64,000 bases of DNA from Timema cristinae. Taxonomy: Eukaryota; Arthropoda; Insecta; Phasmatodea; Timematidae. Shown here one piece after another: positions 1 through 10,950 of the stretch. The stretch is from NCBI GenBank assembly GCA_039000515.1, contig JBCFYV010000001.1, positions 54,783,904-54,847,903 on the forward strand, read 5' to 3'. The position numbers and the translations under genes were made by a program. The first letter of the stretch is position 1, and each line of letters starts with the position of its first letter. The notes under the pieces were generated by a model that worked only from the letters and a program-made list of their open reading frames with translations, had not been told where the DNA came from and did not search any database.

Positions 1-1339
1 CCCGAAGATCTCATAGGGAGCTCGCCGGGTCGATATTACCCGTATACCTGTATCCGCTAGAATCTTCTGCCGATCCTCAAAGTGCTCCATAACCCCATCC
101 ATCCACAGCAGCTCTAACACCGCAACAGCACCCGCACCTGCACCATACTTCCCATAAGCATCAAGTAGGCATTCCCTTACTTCTTTATAAAATAGCTCGT
201 TCTGGTGTCTCGAACCACTCCAAACTCCAAGACCAAATCCACGATTTGCACATGTACCTTTTGTGAGACCTCCTTCGAGATCCTGTACGCCTCGAAGAAC
301 AACATCTCCAGAATAATCCTTATCCTTTTTCTATATATGTACTCATAGATCCCGGTGCCATATCTGGCTGGAAAGGTCTTCCCCCTTCTTCTGTACCATT
401 TACAAAGTAATCCCTAATAAATTTTGCTATCGGGTCATCCCTCTGATTATGGCTCATGTACAACCTGTCTCCACGCCCCTCATTCCTCAGGTTTGGTCCT
501 ACCAAACCTATGATGGACCCTCTACTAACTACATCCTTCACTACTGGTTTGCCTTTGTTATCTCTTTCTCCTTTGTTTACAAAACACGTGGTCGACGAAA
601 CCCCGATGAGTCCGGACGCGACTATCTCATAGTCTCTAAGATAAGAAACACTACCATCCCGACCCGCCGCAACCTCGCTATAACCACACGACCTATATCC
701 AGAGGAGGTACAGTAGTATTCATTTTCTCCGTAGTTGTACTTACATCTCCGCGTGAGAAGCCTACTGATGAAACCTTCCACAGTCATTTCCTGGTAGTAT
801 GCCCTAGTAACCTCAGGTCCATCAGAAGCCAGAAATTTGAGGAGTGCAGCCATAAACTCGTAAGTCCATTTGTGGACCATTGTACGCACAGATTTTATAT
901 GTTCCTCGGCAACCTCAACTTTAATTTCCCCTCTCTCAACCATGCACCCCATATCCACCGATGGTAGTGGGATAACATGCTGCTTCAGTCTCCTCCAAAA
1001 TTCCTTACAATTTCTTTCCCCTCCTCTCCGCTCAGTGTTCCCCAGAGTCTCTCCTCTTGTCCTAGGTTTATTCTCAACCAGTTTCTGCCCACTATATTTT
1101 TGCACTCTTTCCTTCTCCACCTCCCCATCTTGAATAACCTTTACAGATCCAAGCACCATTTTCGCTGCCATCCTTTCTCTATGTGCTGCCGCCCTTTTCA
1201 TATTCCTTGCACGTTTGGACGGAGGTATCCTCGTTCTACTCTCCGTCCTGTCGTTCTTCGAGCCAGTCCGATACACGTCTAGTCTAGTCGCTATCAGTCT
1301 AAGTAGTTCAACAATCTCATTTAGTATCTCAGTAACCAT
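1..1339 (-). CDS. Middle ORF of three-ORF R1-like retrotransposon, partial redundant copy
   Basis: This is the N-terminal half of the 712-residue middle ORF seen intact at 10914-13052. It starts at the same ATG, which overlaps the end of ORF1 by 11 nt, and is cut by the window edge. The frame holds for about 320 residues and then breaks near 372-378, where a C run is one base shorter than in the other copy. A second one-base deletion near 239 follows. Both lie in C homopolymers, so they are more likely sequencing errors than mutations. Use the 10914-13052 copy for interpretation. Confidence 0.7.
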
Positions 1340-2562
1340 AGTCTGTTCTTTCCATTTGTCTCCTCAGTAATAGTTGATGTGTCGGACAGTCTCTTGAGTT
1401 GGGTTTTTTACACTTCTCACTGCGTTTCCTCGTTGTGCATGGAATACATATTTCCTCTCTACTTTTACATTCCCTTACCTTGTGGCCCTCTTTGCCACAC
1501 TTTCCACAAACCTCCTCCTTACTCCTACAGTGAGCCATAACATGACCCAGATCCCTACACCTATAACACCTAGTGATCACCGTATAGTCCTTAATGGACA
1601 CTGCGCTAAAGGAAATATAAACCCTACAGCTCAAGAGCAAGTTCCTGATCTTTGGAGATACTTCTACTACATTATTTACTACCCGTCTGTCCCTTGCCCC
1701 TGTTTTAAATCGGGGCTTGAACCCCTCCTCAAACTCCTCTCTAGATACCTTCCCCCTCATGTTCTGCTCATACGTCATTCTGGTAAGCTCCCCCGTTGTT
1801 AGATCCCTATCCACATCATAAAATATTACCATTGGTCGCCTTCTCTTGGGCTCCTCACAGGCCATTGTCTTCGCAATCTCCTTGTTTTCCATAATCTTCT
1901 TAGCGTCCTCATCCGAGTCTGTCTCCACTATGAGTTTAGCCCCAGCAGGTCGTATGGACCGTATTCTAATCTGATCCTTTGCCGGGTCAATCTTCCCCAT
2001 CAAGGTCTTCCTCATATGATCCGTGCTTTCCCCTTTCAGTGAAGACACAAACACCGCCCTATAACTGGGTTTCACCTGTGCTGTTCCCCCTAACTCTGGC
2101 TTGCGCCCTGCAGCCCCCGAGGCAACCACCGAGGCAAAGGTGACTGATCCCATCTTATTCACACTAGTCCCCCTCATCTGTTCCCTTAGCTTCCTGTTTT
2201 CCTCCTCCAACATGTTTATTTTCCCTCTTTGTACAAAACTTCCAGAATGAGCTTTGGCATCCTGTCAATTATCTCCCCTAGATTCTCCTTGTTGACCCTC
2301 CCATCCTTACTACACCTCAATCTGACAAACTCCTCTGCTTCCTTCATCTTTATCAGGGCCCCCGCACTGATCTCCTCTTCCTCCTTGCCTGCACCTCCAT
2401 CCTCTTCCTTCTTCCTCTCCTCCCTCAACTCTTCCTTCCTCTTCTCTTCCCCTCTCCTGATCTGTCCCACCATTTTCTTCTTATCTTCAATCTTTTCCTT
2501 CTCCTTCACCCTCTCTTTCCCTTCTCTTGACTCCCTCCTCCACCTCTTCTGTCAGCACTCAT
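1329..2562 (-). CDS. ORF1 (gag-like) of R1-like retrotransposon, redundant copy with a frame break
   Basis: This is the second copy of the gag-like ORF1 at 13042-14279. The C-terminal 294 residues (2213-1329) are in one uninterrupted frame, including the stretch where the other copy is frameshifted. They carry two CCHC zinc knuckles (CYRC...H...C and CGKC...H...C) and a Cys-rich tail. The coiled-coil N-terminal part (2509-2216) is in another frame because a C run near 2223-2226 is one base short; a further C-run difference near 2532 affects the start region. The predicted start ATG is at 2560-2562. Frame errors fall at different places in the two copies, which argues that the underlying gene is open. 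Confidence 0.7.
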
Positions 2563-2892
2563 TTCCGAGTGGACATTACACAAACAAACCACGAACAACG
2601 GACGACAATTTGGTTATATGAAGTAAAATCTGATTAAAATTTAATATGGAATACAAATTAAAACAATAGCTGAAAGTTACCAAATGTTACTTAAAAAAAA
2701 AAAAAAAAAAAAAAGTCATCAAATGTTTTCCAAAAGTCACTATAATTTAATAAAAGTTAATAAACAAGTTGCTAGTAAGTTACTAGGGTTACTAAAAGAA
2801 TTACCAGAATCTACTATTGTCCAGTGCACGTGTCTCTTTGAACTCAAATGAACTGACCTGATTTATTTTCCATGACGATTCCTTTAATAACT
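2563..2892 (-). other. 5' region of R1-like element, then poly(A) tract and AT-rich flank (redundant copy)
   Basis: Upstream (minus strand) of ORF1 lies a short leader and then AT-rich sequence with a run of about 22 A on the plus strand (2693-2714). No gene is seen. The corresponding run in the other copy, 14410-14430, is about one base shorter. Confidence 0.5.
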
Positions 2893-2932
2893 TTTGAATT
2901 CCTTATCCGATTCTCTTGGTTTCCACAACTAC

Positions 2933-3169
2933 TTATGCAGAATTTTCCTCCGGATCTTTCTGGACTACTCTCAGCTCCCGGAACCTCCGGGCCTCCCCGG
3001 AAACCGCAAAACACTGCTGCGCCTCCAGCTGGACTCGAACACGGATGAGATTAGCTTCCTCAGATGGTCTCTTCTTCTGCCCACAAGATGTTTTGGAAAG
3101 AATTTTTATTGTACTAATTTTACTATTTTTGAAAAACAAAAACACGGAGCTCCGCACTGACACGTCCAC
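2933..3169 (-). CDS. Possible small exon or ORF, unknown (redundant copy of 14649-14885)
   Basis: This is the copy of the 78-codon minus-strand ORF described at 14649-14885, translating identically here. It is GC-richer than its surroundings. Function unknown. Confidence 0.2.
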   Translation of the reverse strand: MDVSVRSSVFLFFKNSKISTIKILSKTSCGQKKRPSEEANLIRVRVQLEAQQCFAVSGEARRFRELRVVQKDPEENSA

Positions 3170-3267
3170 TCAGTGCAACACCGTAGCAGGAAGTTTATAT
3201 ATAATAAGTTATATATAATAAGTTTATATATAATTAACTCAATTTTACTTTATTTTATTATTTTAAA

Positions 3268-3845
3268 TAGAGAAATTACACATGGACAAGGAAATCAAGT
3301 CCGGTACCTTTAGCTTAGCTCGCCAATGCTATATCCACTGAGCTATCTAGAAGTTGTCCCATGCCCAGGATTATCTTCACTCATGTCTTAAGGCAGAATC
3401 TGTGATGGACGTGTGGAAATCATCAGCTACATATGAGTACGCAATTAAGATCATGAGCTATTAGATAACACAGCCACCTTTGGCTTATTAAATTTAAAGA
3501 ATATTATATTAGGTTGGCTATAATCGTAATTAACAAATATAATAGCGTAGCTATTTAATATATAACTATAAGTGTACTCGTGTATTTGTCATTGTACTAC
3601 TGACAGCAAAAATCCTTACAGAGTTGAAAATGGCGGCTTTATCTGATAACTCGTGATCGTAATTGATTTATGGTTGATGATATCCGCACGTCCATCACAG
3701 ACTCTGTCTTAATATATGAGTGAAGAATGAGTTTGGGTATGGGACAACTCCTGGATAGCTCTGTGGCTAGGACAGTGGCGTACTAAGCCAAAAGTTCCGT
3801 ATTCTATTCCCGTGTGTGGGTGTCATTTTTCAATTTAAAATAAGA
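3268..3845. repeat. Fold-back element with outward tRNA-like arms (redundant copy of 14982-15560)
   Basis: Two inverted arms of about 160-175 bp flank a spacer of about 245 bp. Each arm contains a box-A-like TAGCTC-TGTGG/TAGCTCAGTGG stretch. See the better copy at 14982-15560. Confidence 0.6.
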
Positions 3846-5613
3846 TTATGTCTAGATGTAGTTATAACTATACTTATCTAATATAATAACGTGTTATTTA
3901 ATACATCTACTTGTATTTTGTCAATGGAAACAAATTCATAAACGAAAGAGTTGATTTTTCTAATTGACTCATTTGAGTCATGTATATAGATATATTTCTT
4001 CATATAAAGTTCCTGATGATAAAGTAAAACATTAAAACTAGTTCAGTCCAGCAGTCAAAGTGTCAAACTCACTTTAAAAGACTATGAAAATTAAATCTTT
4101 AACTATGCCATAAATATTGAGATTGTGAAGCCTAATGGTCTAGGAGTAAGGAATGAATCATTAAAATAAACTACATATAACATTAGAATGTGTTTTTGTA
4201 TGTTTTTAATTGATCTTTCAAACCCGAGGTATACTACTTCATATAATTGTAGTAATATATGTAAAAACAAGACAAACTAAGGGTCGAATGTACCAAAATA
4301 AACCCACAGGGAGAACAGAAACCACTTACGTTATTAAGCCGGTCCTCTCCGTCCCCAGGATTCAAACTTGGGGTTCCAATATTTGTTTTCAAGCCCACAA
4401 CCAAAACACGCAGGTGTTGAGCTATACATTTATCTTGCAGGAATGTACTGTCAATTAAGATTGCTGTTGTTGCGGCCAGAATCCTATGTTTACCGTGTGA
4501 AAATATTTGGAATGGCCTTTCAGAGATTTATTCCAACAAAAATCGGAATATATCGTTGCCGTCTTAAAACTAAACAGTTACGACAAATAGACCATAAAGG
4601 GTATCAAACTAGGTTAATATATTTTTAAAAACTAGGACTCATATAGTCACACACTAAAAAACCATGAAGAATGCCTGCATATTTGTTCATATTACGATAA
4701 AAAACTAATTAAAAAACTAATAATTTAAAACATAATTATGCTCTATAACTATGACGTCAAATGACCCCAGCATAGATTATGATTGCCTTTACAAAAAAGC
4801 ATATATATAAATATTTATCGGGAAAATTTTTTCAAATTATTACCCTATGCCCTAAATATGGTTTTAATCGATTTAAAACTGAGAAATACTAAAAATGCAA
4901 CTAAAAAAATAATAAAAATATACTCGTATATTTTTAAACCAAAGCAAAATATATATTAAAATAAGAAGAGTTTGTGTGTCTTTCTGTCATGAGCGTTTTA
5001 GGTATAAAATTTTAATAATTAGTAGCCCTGTTACCAACACATGCATCTCAAAGCCCGGAAATTTTTGAGTTTGGGTTTGATTTTTAAAATTAATTTGAAA
5101 CTGGGTCAAAAGAAATAAAAATAGGAAATTTTTTTATATTTGTTTAAAGAAAAAGAAACCAGGGTCTTAAATCATCAAAGAATAATTTTGTTTTGTTTTT
5201 TCAGCATAGAATTGTTAAATTTTAAAATAGAATTTTTGATATGTCATGGGCATCTTGCCTGTATTTATAGTAAATTTTAGGTAAACATAGAACCTTGCTC
5301 AAGTAATATTTAATGTGATAGTACTAAGACCATTAAAAATAAATAAAAGTTTTTATAAGAAATCATCCCTTTCTAAAGTTGTTTGTTTTGAAACTTAAAT
5401 AAAGCTTTGTTTCTAATATAATTATTTTAATACTATGTGTTTTTAAACAACACAACAATGGCTAGTTGGTCTTGTGAATTAAATCTAATAAAAACCTGGT
5501 AGTAAGTGATGGGTAGATTTAAGTTCGAATCTCAACCGCGTGTTTTTTGAGGTGAGTTTACAATACTCCTTCACTTGATGAGGGGGACCCCCAACCAAAT
5601 ATCAAATTCATTT
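3846..5613. other. AT-rich flank with tRNA-like remnants, no gene
   Basis: No convincing coding region. Two weak tRNA-like stretches are present: about 4325-4445 (minus) and about 5459-5552 (plus, box-B-like GTTCGAATCTC), matching 16041-16161 and 17161-17251. The final kilobase is poorer in quality than its duplicate. Confidence 0.5.
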
Positions 5614-5713
5614 NNNNNNNNNNNNNNNNNNNNNNNNNNNNNNNNNNNNNNNNNNNNNNNNNNNNNNNNNNNNNNNNNNNNNNNNNNNNNNNNNNNNNNN
5701 NNNNNNNNNNNNN
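5614..5713. other. Assembly gap (100 N)
   Basis: Exactly 100 N, a conventional scaffold gap of unknown size. The left flank is fully duplicated inside the right-hand contig, so the true join is uncertain and may be wrong. Confidence 0.98.
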
Positions 5714-6904
5714 AAAATTATTTACCTCATTCGATACGCAACATTCCTAACTATTCCACTCTCACACTAAATTTGTCGGCGTATCCTCAAATTAATGGCT
5801 AGAGAAACATTTGGAAATACAATCCTATCCTATCGACTCCTTTATTGAATCCTACATAATACGTCTTCACTTATATTTCCTGTTCATTTTATCACTCACT
5901 CACATTTTGTTACAAAGAGTGTGTATCTTCTTAGAAACCCTTTTCTTAAGCCGTTGAGAAAGTAGTGGATTTTTTTAATATTTTTTTTTTCGCTGCGGCA
6001 TCTGAGAACCCTCAAAAGCACTACTCCAGTTACTTAACCTTTCCCTCTCCAAACCCGCCCCACTTCATCTTTTCAACCCTTAACACTTTCTCCACTTTTC
6101 TTTACGTTTTAATCCCCTAAATACCTCTTCTCAAACTTCAAAACTCCACCGCCTCTAAAAGCCTGTTTATGTTCGCCTGATATCGGGTTTGAGGAAAAAT
6201 GCACTTTTTCATTATGGAGAAGATCCGTTTTAACAAGATACTTTTAAGAGGAGGTACTTTATCATGCTATCTGTTAAATTGTCAGGGGGGACATATTAAA
6301 TTTATATATATATGAATTGTTAACTTTAAAAAGGAAAGACGTACATTTTTTTTGTGATGGTATTAATTTTACAATTCACTTGTAATTTAATTTAAAATTC
6401 CCCTATATAAAGCCGATAGTGATTCGAAAATTGAAAATCAGCTATGCTTTTACAAAACGGATATTAATAAAAGACTGTTTATTGAGTGTGAACTACGTAT
6501 GAAAGGTTCTACTAAATATATATTTTAATAGAGGTAATGTGTAACATATTTTAAAAACGATCTCGGTGAAGTTGGGAGAGAGCACAAAAACGCCATGGAC
6601 GATTTCTAGAAATAAATCTTTGAAATAGGCCTACTCATATTAATAAATCCCCCTGGGTCACATTCTCTTTAATATTAAAATCCCCATTTTCCCGCATATT
6701 TACACTAATGAGGAATGAATGAGAAAGGTAAAATACAAAAGGAAATTTGTGTGCACTCCCATGAAAGGAGATTTGGAAACCATTTGTGGAAAACGAGACC
6801 AGTACGCTCAGATGGGTTTAAAACCAGACTAAACGAGACTAGTGCCTCCACTCACATGCCCACCAATGTGGGTTGTACGTACAATTAAGAGAAATTTATT
6901 ATAT
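5714..6904. other. AT-rich stretch, no gene seen
   Basis: No ORF of note and no recognisable mobile element. A pair of related short direct repeats (around AAACGAGACCAGT and AAACGAGACTAGT, 6794-6845) lies about 40 bp apart just outside the 3' end of the retrotransposon. I see nothing else. Confidence 0.5.
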
Positions 6905-6936
6905 ATAATTATTTTTTTATTTATTCAGTGTTTACA

Positions 6937-6969
6937 GGCCCGGTATCTTACAATCTTTAAATCCGGGCC
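6937..6969 (-). other. Perfect 7-bp GC stem-loop near the 3' end of the retrotransposon
   Basis: GGCCCGG (6937-6943) pairs exactly with CCGGGCC (6963-6969) across a 19-nt AT-rich loop. It lies about 15-30 nt before the A-rich end of the element. A terminal hairpin in the 3' UTR is a plausible recognition element for the encoded reverse transcriptase; the structure is visible, the role is inference. Confidence 0.6.
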
Positions 6970-7710
6970 GTTTTTTTCCACAACTTTTACTTAATTTACA
7001 CAATTTTAATATGAATTTCCTTTTTATCATTACAACACATATTTTGGCTCTTAACTTAAATGAAATTCAACTACCCTTAGCTCAATTTGATCCACCCCGG
7101 GTATATTACGCCTCCGGTACCCTCCCCCGCTAGGCCCTTCACAATGCTCGGGATTTCACTCCCGAGTCCGCCAAGCGCTCAGCAGAGGTGGGCATCCCCA
7201 TAATAACCACCTGGGGAGGCGCCCTATCAGAGTTGGTGCCCCGCCTACTTTCTACCCTTGGCAGCTGAATTTCCTAATCTACCCCCTATCTAGTTCCCCC
7301 GTCCCTAATTATATATATTAACTACTAACTAAGCTAAGCTAAAATACTAAACTATTATATTCCCATTACTGCCGGGGAACACCATCACCCAGAGGGCTGC
7401 AGGGCAGCCGCCTTTCTCCATCTTGACTCTGAGGGCCCATCAACCACAACCCACCTCTCTTGTTTCCAAGGTGGTGGGTCATACGGTGCAGGGAACCCCT
7501 CAGAGTTCATAATCATTCCACTAACTTTTGTTCATACGACTGGAAAACTGTCTTCTGGATCTCAAGGGCATCCCCCGTGTTCCTTCAGACACTCAGTCGT
7601 ACTGGAATCCAGTTCCCAGGGCTCGCGCTTGCTCCTCCCAGCACATACACATTTTTTTTTTCCCGGCAAGGATTGTTACCACTTATCCCCTTTTAACAAT
7701 CCTTTTTTCC
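6970..7710 (-). other. 3' untranslated region of the R1-like element
   Basis: About 740 nt between the ORF2 stop and the terminal hairpin. It is GC-rich at the ORF2 side (7090-7710) and AT-rich near the end. No ORF continues through it on the element strand. The short plus-strand ORFs here are incidental. Confidence 0.65.
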
Positions 7711-10700
7711 CTACTCACTCCCCGCTGAGACCGCACTAGTGTCCGTGTCAGTCCCGCCCTCCGTGTCGCTGTCATCTTCTTCGTCATTGTCAGTGTCAAC
7801 GTCCCGTCTTATTCGTCCCTGTGCCTCTTTAAGTCTGTCTATGTAGGCTGTCTTTGCTCTATCTGACGCTTCCAGTGCAATCTGGTCTAAGAATTTCCAA
7901 TAGACTGGGTCCCTCAGTACTTCGCCTACTAATCTTCCCTGGATCTCTCTCTGGTAGTTCCTTCTTGCTTCTAGTGTAATGACACACTCAAGCACCACAT
8001 GTTCAGGGGTTCCCTCCTCACCACATTGACAATTCCCCGACTCTATCAATCCCAGCTTCCTTAGAGATGCCGGGTACGGTCCCTTCCCCGTGATGAAGTG
8101 GACAAGACCCCGAGATGGCTGGAGGTGCTTATTCTCTAGTCTCTCAACCACATTTGGGAACAATTGATAAGTCCTCCTACCTGTCCCACTTCTCTCCCAA
8201 CGTCTCTGCCACTCCTCCAACAGGACTATTTCCGCCTCTCCAAAAGTTCTCACATCGTGTGTGGTGAGGAGTCTCACCTTCTCCAAGTTTCTCTTTTTTA
8301 GCCAGTACGCCACAGCTTTCTTCCTTATGAGGAGGTCCAACGGCCATACACCTAGGGCCACACTCAATGCATCCGTTGCTACAGTCCGGTAGGCTCCCGT
8401 CAGCCTCAATAAGATGTTCCTCTGCAGACCCTGAATCGCCTTAGCCGGAGCGACATTGGTTAGTCTGTGAGCCCAGATGCACGCCCCATAGCTCACAATG
8501 GAGAGAAGGATCATCTGATGGTATGTCCTTATTATCCGCATAGGCAGATAAAACCGCCTCTGTCCCATGCTTATAATTTTATTCATCTCCGACAGAGTTT
8601 TCCCCATCACTCCCTCCATGTGCGCTGTGAAGTTCCTCTTTTCATCTAGGGTAACTCCCAGGTATCTGACCGTATGGCTTCTTCTTATAGATTTCGTACC
8701 TAACTTTATGGTCGGATCCCTAGCCAATCTACCCTTAAACAGCATGAAGGTCGTCTTCGCCGGTGCCATTTTTAACTTGACACTTTTACACCAGGTGTCA
8801 AGTTCTTCAAGAACCTGGTTACTTTTTTCCTCTAAGTTCCTTCTCGAGTACCCTTCTATTACTATTAGAAGGTCGTCTGCGAAGGCAACCACACCCTGCG
8901 TCTCTGGCATCCCCTCCAACAAGTACAACACTGGTTCCAGGCTGACATCCCAAAATATCGGGCCACATACCGATCCCTGGGGACATCCCTTCGTCAGTAG
9001 CTTCTGAACCTTATTTCCTGGACATCTCAGGGTGGAGTATCTATTACGACAGTAGTCCTTAAGACTCCTATACAGCTGCCCCGGACACTGAATCTCTCTT
9101 AATCTGTCAAACATCGCCGGCCACCAGAGGTTGTCAAAAGCGCCTGAGATGTCCACAAATATTCCTACGACGTATTTACCATTTGCCGAGTCAATCAGTT
9201 CCATTGCTCTGCAGATTGCGTCCTCTGTCGACCTGCCTCTTCGGAAGCCATACTGCTGCTGATGCATGCCCATGACTGTCCTGTGTCTCAGTAATCTTTC
9301 ACACAATATCTTCTCCTGCAACTTCCCTACTGTGTTCAACAGGCAGATGGGTCTGTATGACTTCGGAATAAGCGGATTTTTATCCTCCCCCTTGCTTAGC
9401 ACGATTACCTCGCTCTGCTTCCAGATGTTCGGGATTCTGCCTTGAGCGAGGCATTCGTTTAACAGCCCTGCAAGGAAAGGAGCAATAAGGTCAGCCGTCT
9501 TCTCCAGCACCTCGACCTTTATCCCGTCCGGACCAGGCGCCTTTTTCTTACCCATCAGAGCAATGTTCCTGATCACCTCCGCCCGACTAACAGGTTCTAC
9601 CTCTTCCTCATTTACATACTCGTCATTCTCCATCCTCTCCCTCAACATTTGGTGCTCTTCAGTATCTTCTGTCACGTCGTCATCTGGCAACAATGTCTCC
9701 ATTAAAAGAACCGCAGACTCTTCCCAGCTGGTCGTGGTACTCCCATCATCCTTAGATAGCGTGGTTATCATGGCTGGGGGGCGTAATTTCCCGGAGGCTA
9801 TCTTAAACGGCACCCCCCAAGGTCTCCTCTGTAACTCCTCCTGTACATACTTCTCCCAACTTTTCCTCTTCTCCTGATACAACCCATCCTCAAACTCTCT
9901 CTTGCTCTCCCTGTAGATATTTAACAGCACCACACGACCAGCCGGGTCTCGACACCTCTGATATCTCCTACGCGTTCTCCTAGCCCATGCTCGAAGACTC
10001 TGCAGTCTGTCATTCCATGGCTTATTACCAACCTTGGTATCACCTTTCACCACAGGTATCGACTTCCTCATTGCATCCTGCAGAGCCCACGTCAGCTGTT
10101 TGGCCTTCATGTTGACATTGTCGCCTTGTGCCACTGGACTGGGCAGTATCAGTTCAGCCCTCAGCTTCTCCCAGTTAGCTTTGCTCATGTTGTATCTCCT
10201 TCTTTTCCCTTCCCCATTTCCATCCACCAGCCTCCCCGCGACAAATTCAAAGACGATCAGGTTATGGTCACTGACCGTGACGTTGTCCACAACCCTCCAA
10301 CCTTCCACCATGTCCATGGACTCGGCGTTACACAAAGTGACGTCAATGTTGGAAGAAGCCCCAGCTCTCCCCTGATATGTAGGGGGTTTATTCGGTTGGT
10401 TCGCAACCTCAAGCCCATGACCATAGATGAACTCCTCCAAAGCACGACCCCTTCTATCTCTCCCAATCACCCTATTACTATGCCACATGGGAGACTTAGC
10501 ATTAGCATCAGCGGTAATTATGAGTGGCACACCTGCGTATGTCCTACATATTATCTCCAACTGATCAAGATATGGCTCAATTGGATGCCTAAATTGAAAA
10601 TATAGGTTTGCCACTATACACCTGCCTGAGCTAGTTCCCAGTTCTACGCATGTTACCCACTGGTTACAGAGCTGTTCAATCTTAGTTACGGCAATTTCCT

Positions 10701-10950
10701 TGTTAAACACCACTATTGCGCTCATTGGAGCTTCTCCACTAACAACAATTCTAGTGACCACCGGCATATGCGGAACTTTCCCTCTCAAGGTATAGGGTTC
10801 CTGAAGACACACAACATCAAGTCCCATCTCCTCAGCAAGCTTGCGGACTTCATGCAACACGGTCACGCTCCTCATTCCATTAATCTGTCCTATTCTAATG
10901 GTGCTATCCCCCATTACGGATAGTATGTGTGCACGTAGCACGCAGGCCAT
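7711..10950 (-). CDS. ORF2: AP endonuclease - reverse transcriptase
   Basis: This open reading frame (1079 codons) encodes the enzyme that nicks target DNA and primes reverse transcription. The APE-like endonuclease covers about residues 15-235: QEPY at 50-53, ITADAN at 145-150, SNIDV at 200-204, SDH at 227-229. The reverse transcriptase covers about 465-770: KKKAPGPDGI, YGFRRGRSTEDA, FVDISGAFD (598-606), GCPQGS (655-660) and FADD (690-693), all intact. A C-terminal zinc knuckle of the type C-X-C-X7-H-X4-C is at 974-989, followed by an acidic Asp/Glu/Thr-rich tail. The likely start is Met13 (10914), whose ATG overlaps the preceding stop as TAATG; the upstream Met at 10950 is in frame but overlaps the middle ORF by 37 nt. 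Size and layout fit R1-group ORF2 proteins. Confidence 0.95.
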   Translation of the reverse strand: MACVLRAHILSVMGDSTIRIGQINGMRSVTVLHEVRKLAEEMGLDVVCLQEPYTLRGKVPHMPVVTRIVVSGEAPMSAIVVFNKEIAVTKIEQLCNQWVTCVELGTSSGRCIVANLYFQFRHPIEPYLDQLEIICRTYAGVPLIITADANAKSPMWHSNRVIGRDRRGRALEEFIYGHGLEVANQPNKPPTYQGRAGASSNIDVTLCNAESMDMVEGWRVVDNVTVSDHNLIVFEFVAGRLVDGNGEGKRRRYNMSKANWEKLRAELILPSPVAQGDNVNMKAKQLTWALQDAMRKSIPVVKGDTKVGNKPWNDRLQSLRAWARRTRRRYQRCRDPAGRVVLLNIYRESKREFEDGLYQEKRKSWEKYVQEELQRRPWGVPFKIASGKLRPPAMITTLSKDDGSTTTSWEESAVLLMETLLPDDDVTEDTEEHQMLRERMENDEYVNEEEVEPVSRAEVIRNIALMGKKKAPGPDGIKVEVLEKTADLIAPFLAGLLNECLAQGRIPNIWKQSEVIVLSKGEDKNPLIPKSYRPICLLNTVGKLQEKILCERLLRHRTVMGMHQQQYGFRRGRSTEDAICRAMELIDSANGKYVVGIFVDISGAFDNLWWPAMFDRLREIQCPGQLYRSLKDYCRNRYSTLRCPGNKVQKLLTKGCPQGSVCGPIFWDVSLEPVLYLLEGMPETQGVVAFADDLLIVIEGYSRRNLEEKSNQVLEELDTWCKSVKLKMAPAKTTFMLFKGRLARDPTIKLGTKSIRRSHTVRYLGVTLDEKRNFTAHMEGVMGKTLSEMNKIISMGQRRFYLPMRIIRTYHQMILLSIVSYGACIWAHRLTNVAPAKAIQGLQRNILLRLTGAYRTVATDALSVALGVWPLDLLIRKKAVAYWLKKRNLEKVRLLTTHDVRTFGEAEIVLLEEWQRRWERSGTGRRTYQLFPNVVERLENKHLQPSRGLVHFITGKGPYPASLRKLGLIESGNCQCGEEGTPEHVVLECVITLEARRNYQREIQGRLVGEVLRDPVYWKFLDQIALEASDRAKTAYIDRLKEAQGRIRRDVDTDNDEEDDSDTEGGTDTDTSAVSAGSE
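10912..10916 (-). promoter_or_regulatory. TAATG stop-start overlap between middle ORF and ORF2
   Basis: On the minus strand the TAA of the middle ORF shares its last A with the ATG of ORF2 (TAATG). UAAUG overlaps are known to drive termination-reinitiation coupling in the R1-clade element SART1. The same mechanism is inferred here, but the upstream ORF is the middle ORF rather than gag. Confidence 0.75.

Larger units (their letters stand above)
1..5613 (+). repeat. Contig end duplicating 11712-17321 (probable unmerged overlap)
   Basis: Base 1 matches base 11712 and base 5613 matches 17321, in the same orientation and over the full length. From 1 to about 4620 the copies differ mainly by single-base changes in homopolymers (for example five versus six C near 378, four versus three G near 1714). 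From about 4640 to 5613 this copy gains many small indels relative to the other, as at a thinly covered long-read contig tip. A 100-N gap follows directly. The sequence shows the duplication; that it is an assembly overlap rather than a genomic duplication is inference. Confidence 0.85.

Noticed and set aside
590..625. Hammerhead-ribozyme-like string (CGAAAC, then CCGATGAGTCCGGACG), also at 12303-12338
   Set aside because: The core reads CCGATGAG instead of CTGATGAG, the elements are in the wrong order for a hammerhead, and the sequence is antisense coding for the middle ORF.
449..1282. Long plus-strand ORFs over 449-1282 (and 12162-12995)
   Set aside because: They are antisense to the middle ORF of the retrotransposon and have no protein-family features.
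2229..2621. Ser/Phe-rich plus-strand ORF (and 13813-14343)
   Set aside because: Antisense shadow of the Lys/Glu-rich coiled-coil region of ORF1.
8467..10605. Several plus-strand ORFs within 8467-10605
   Set aside because: Antisense shadows of the ORF2 endonuclease/RT gene.
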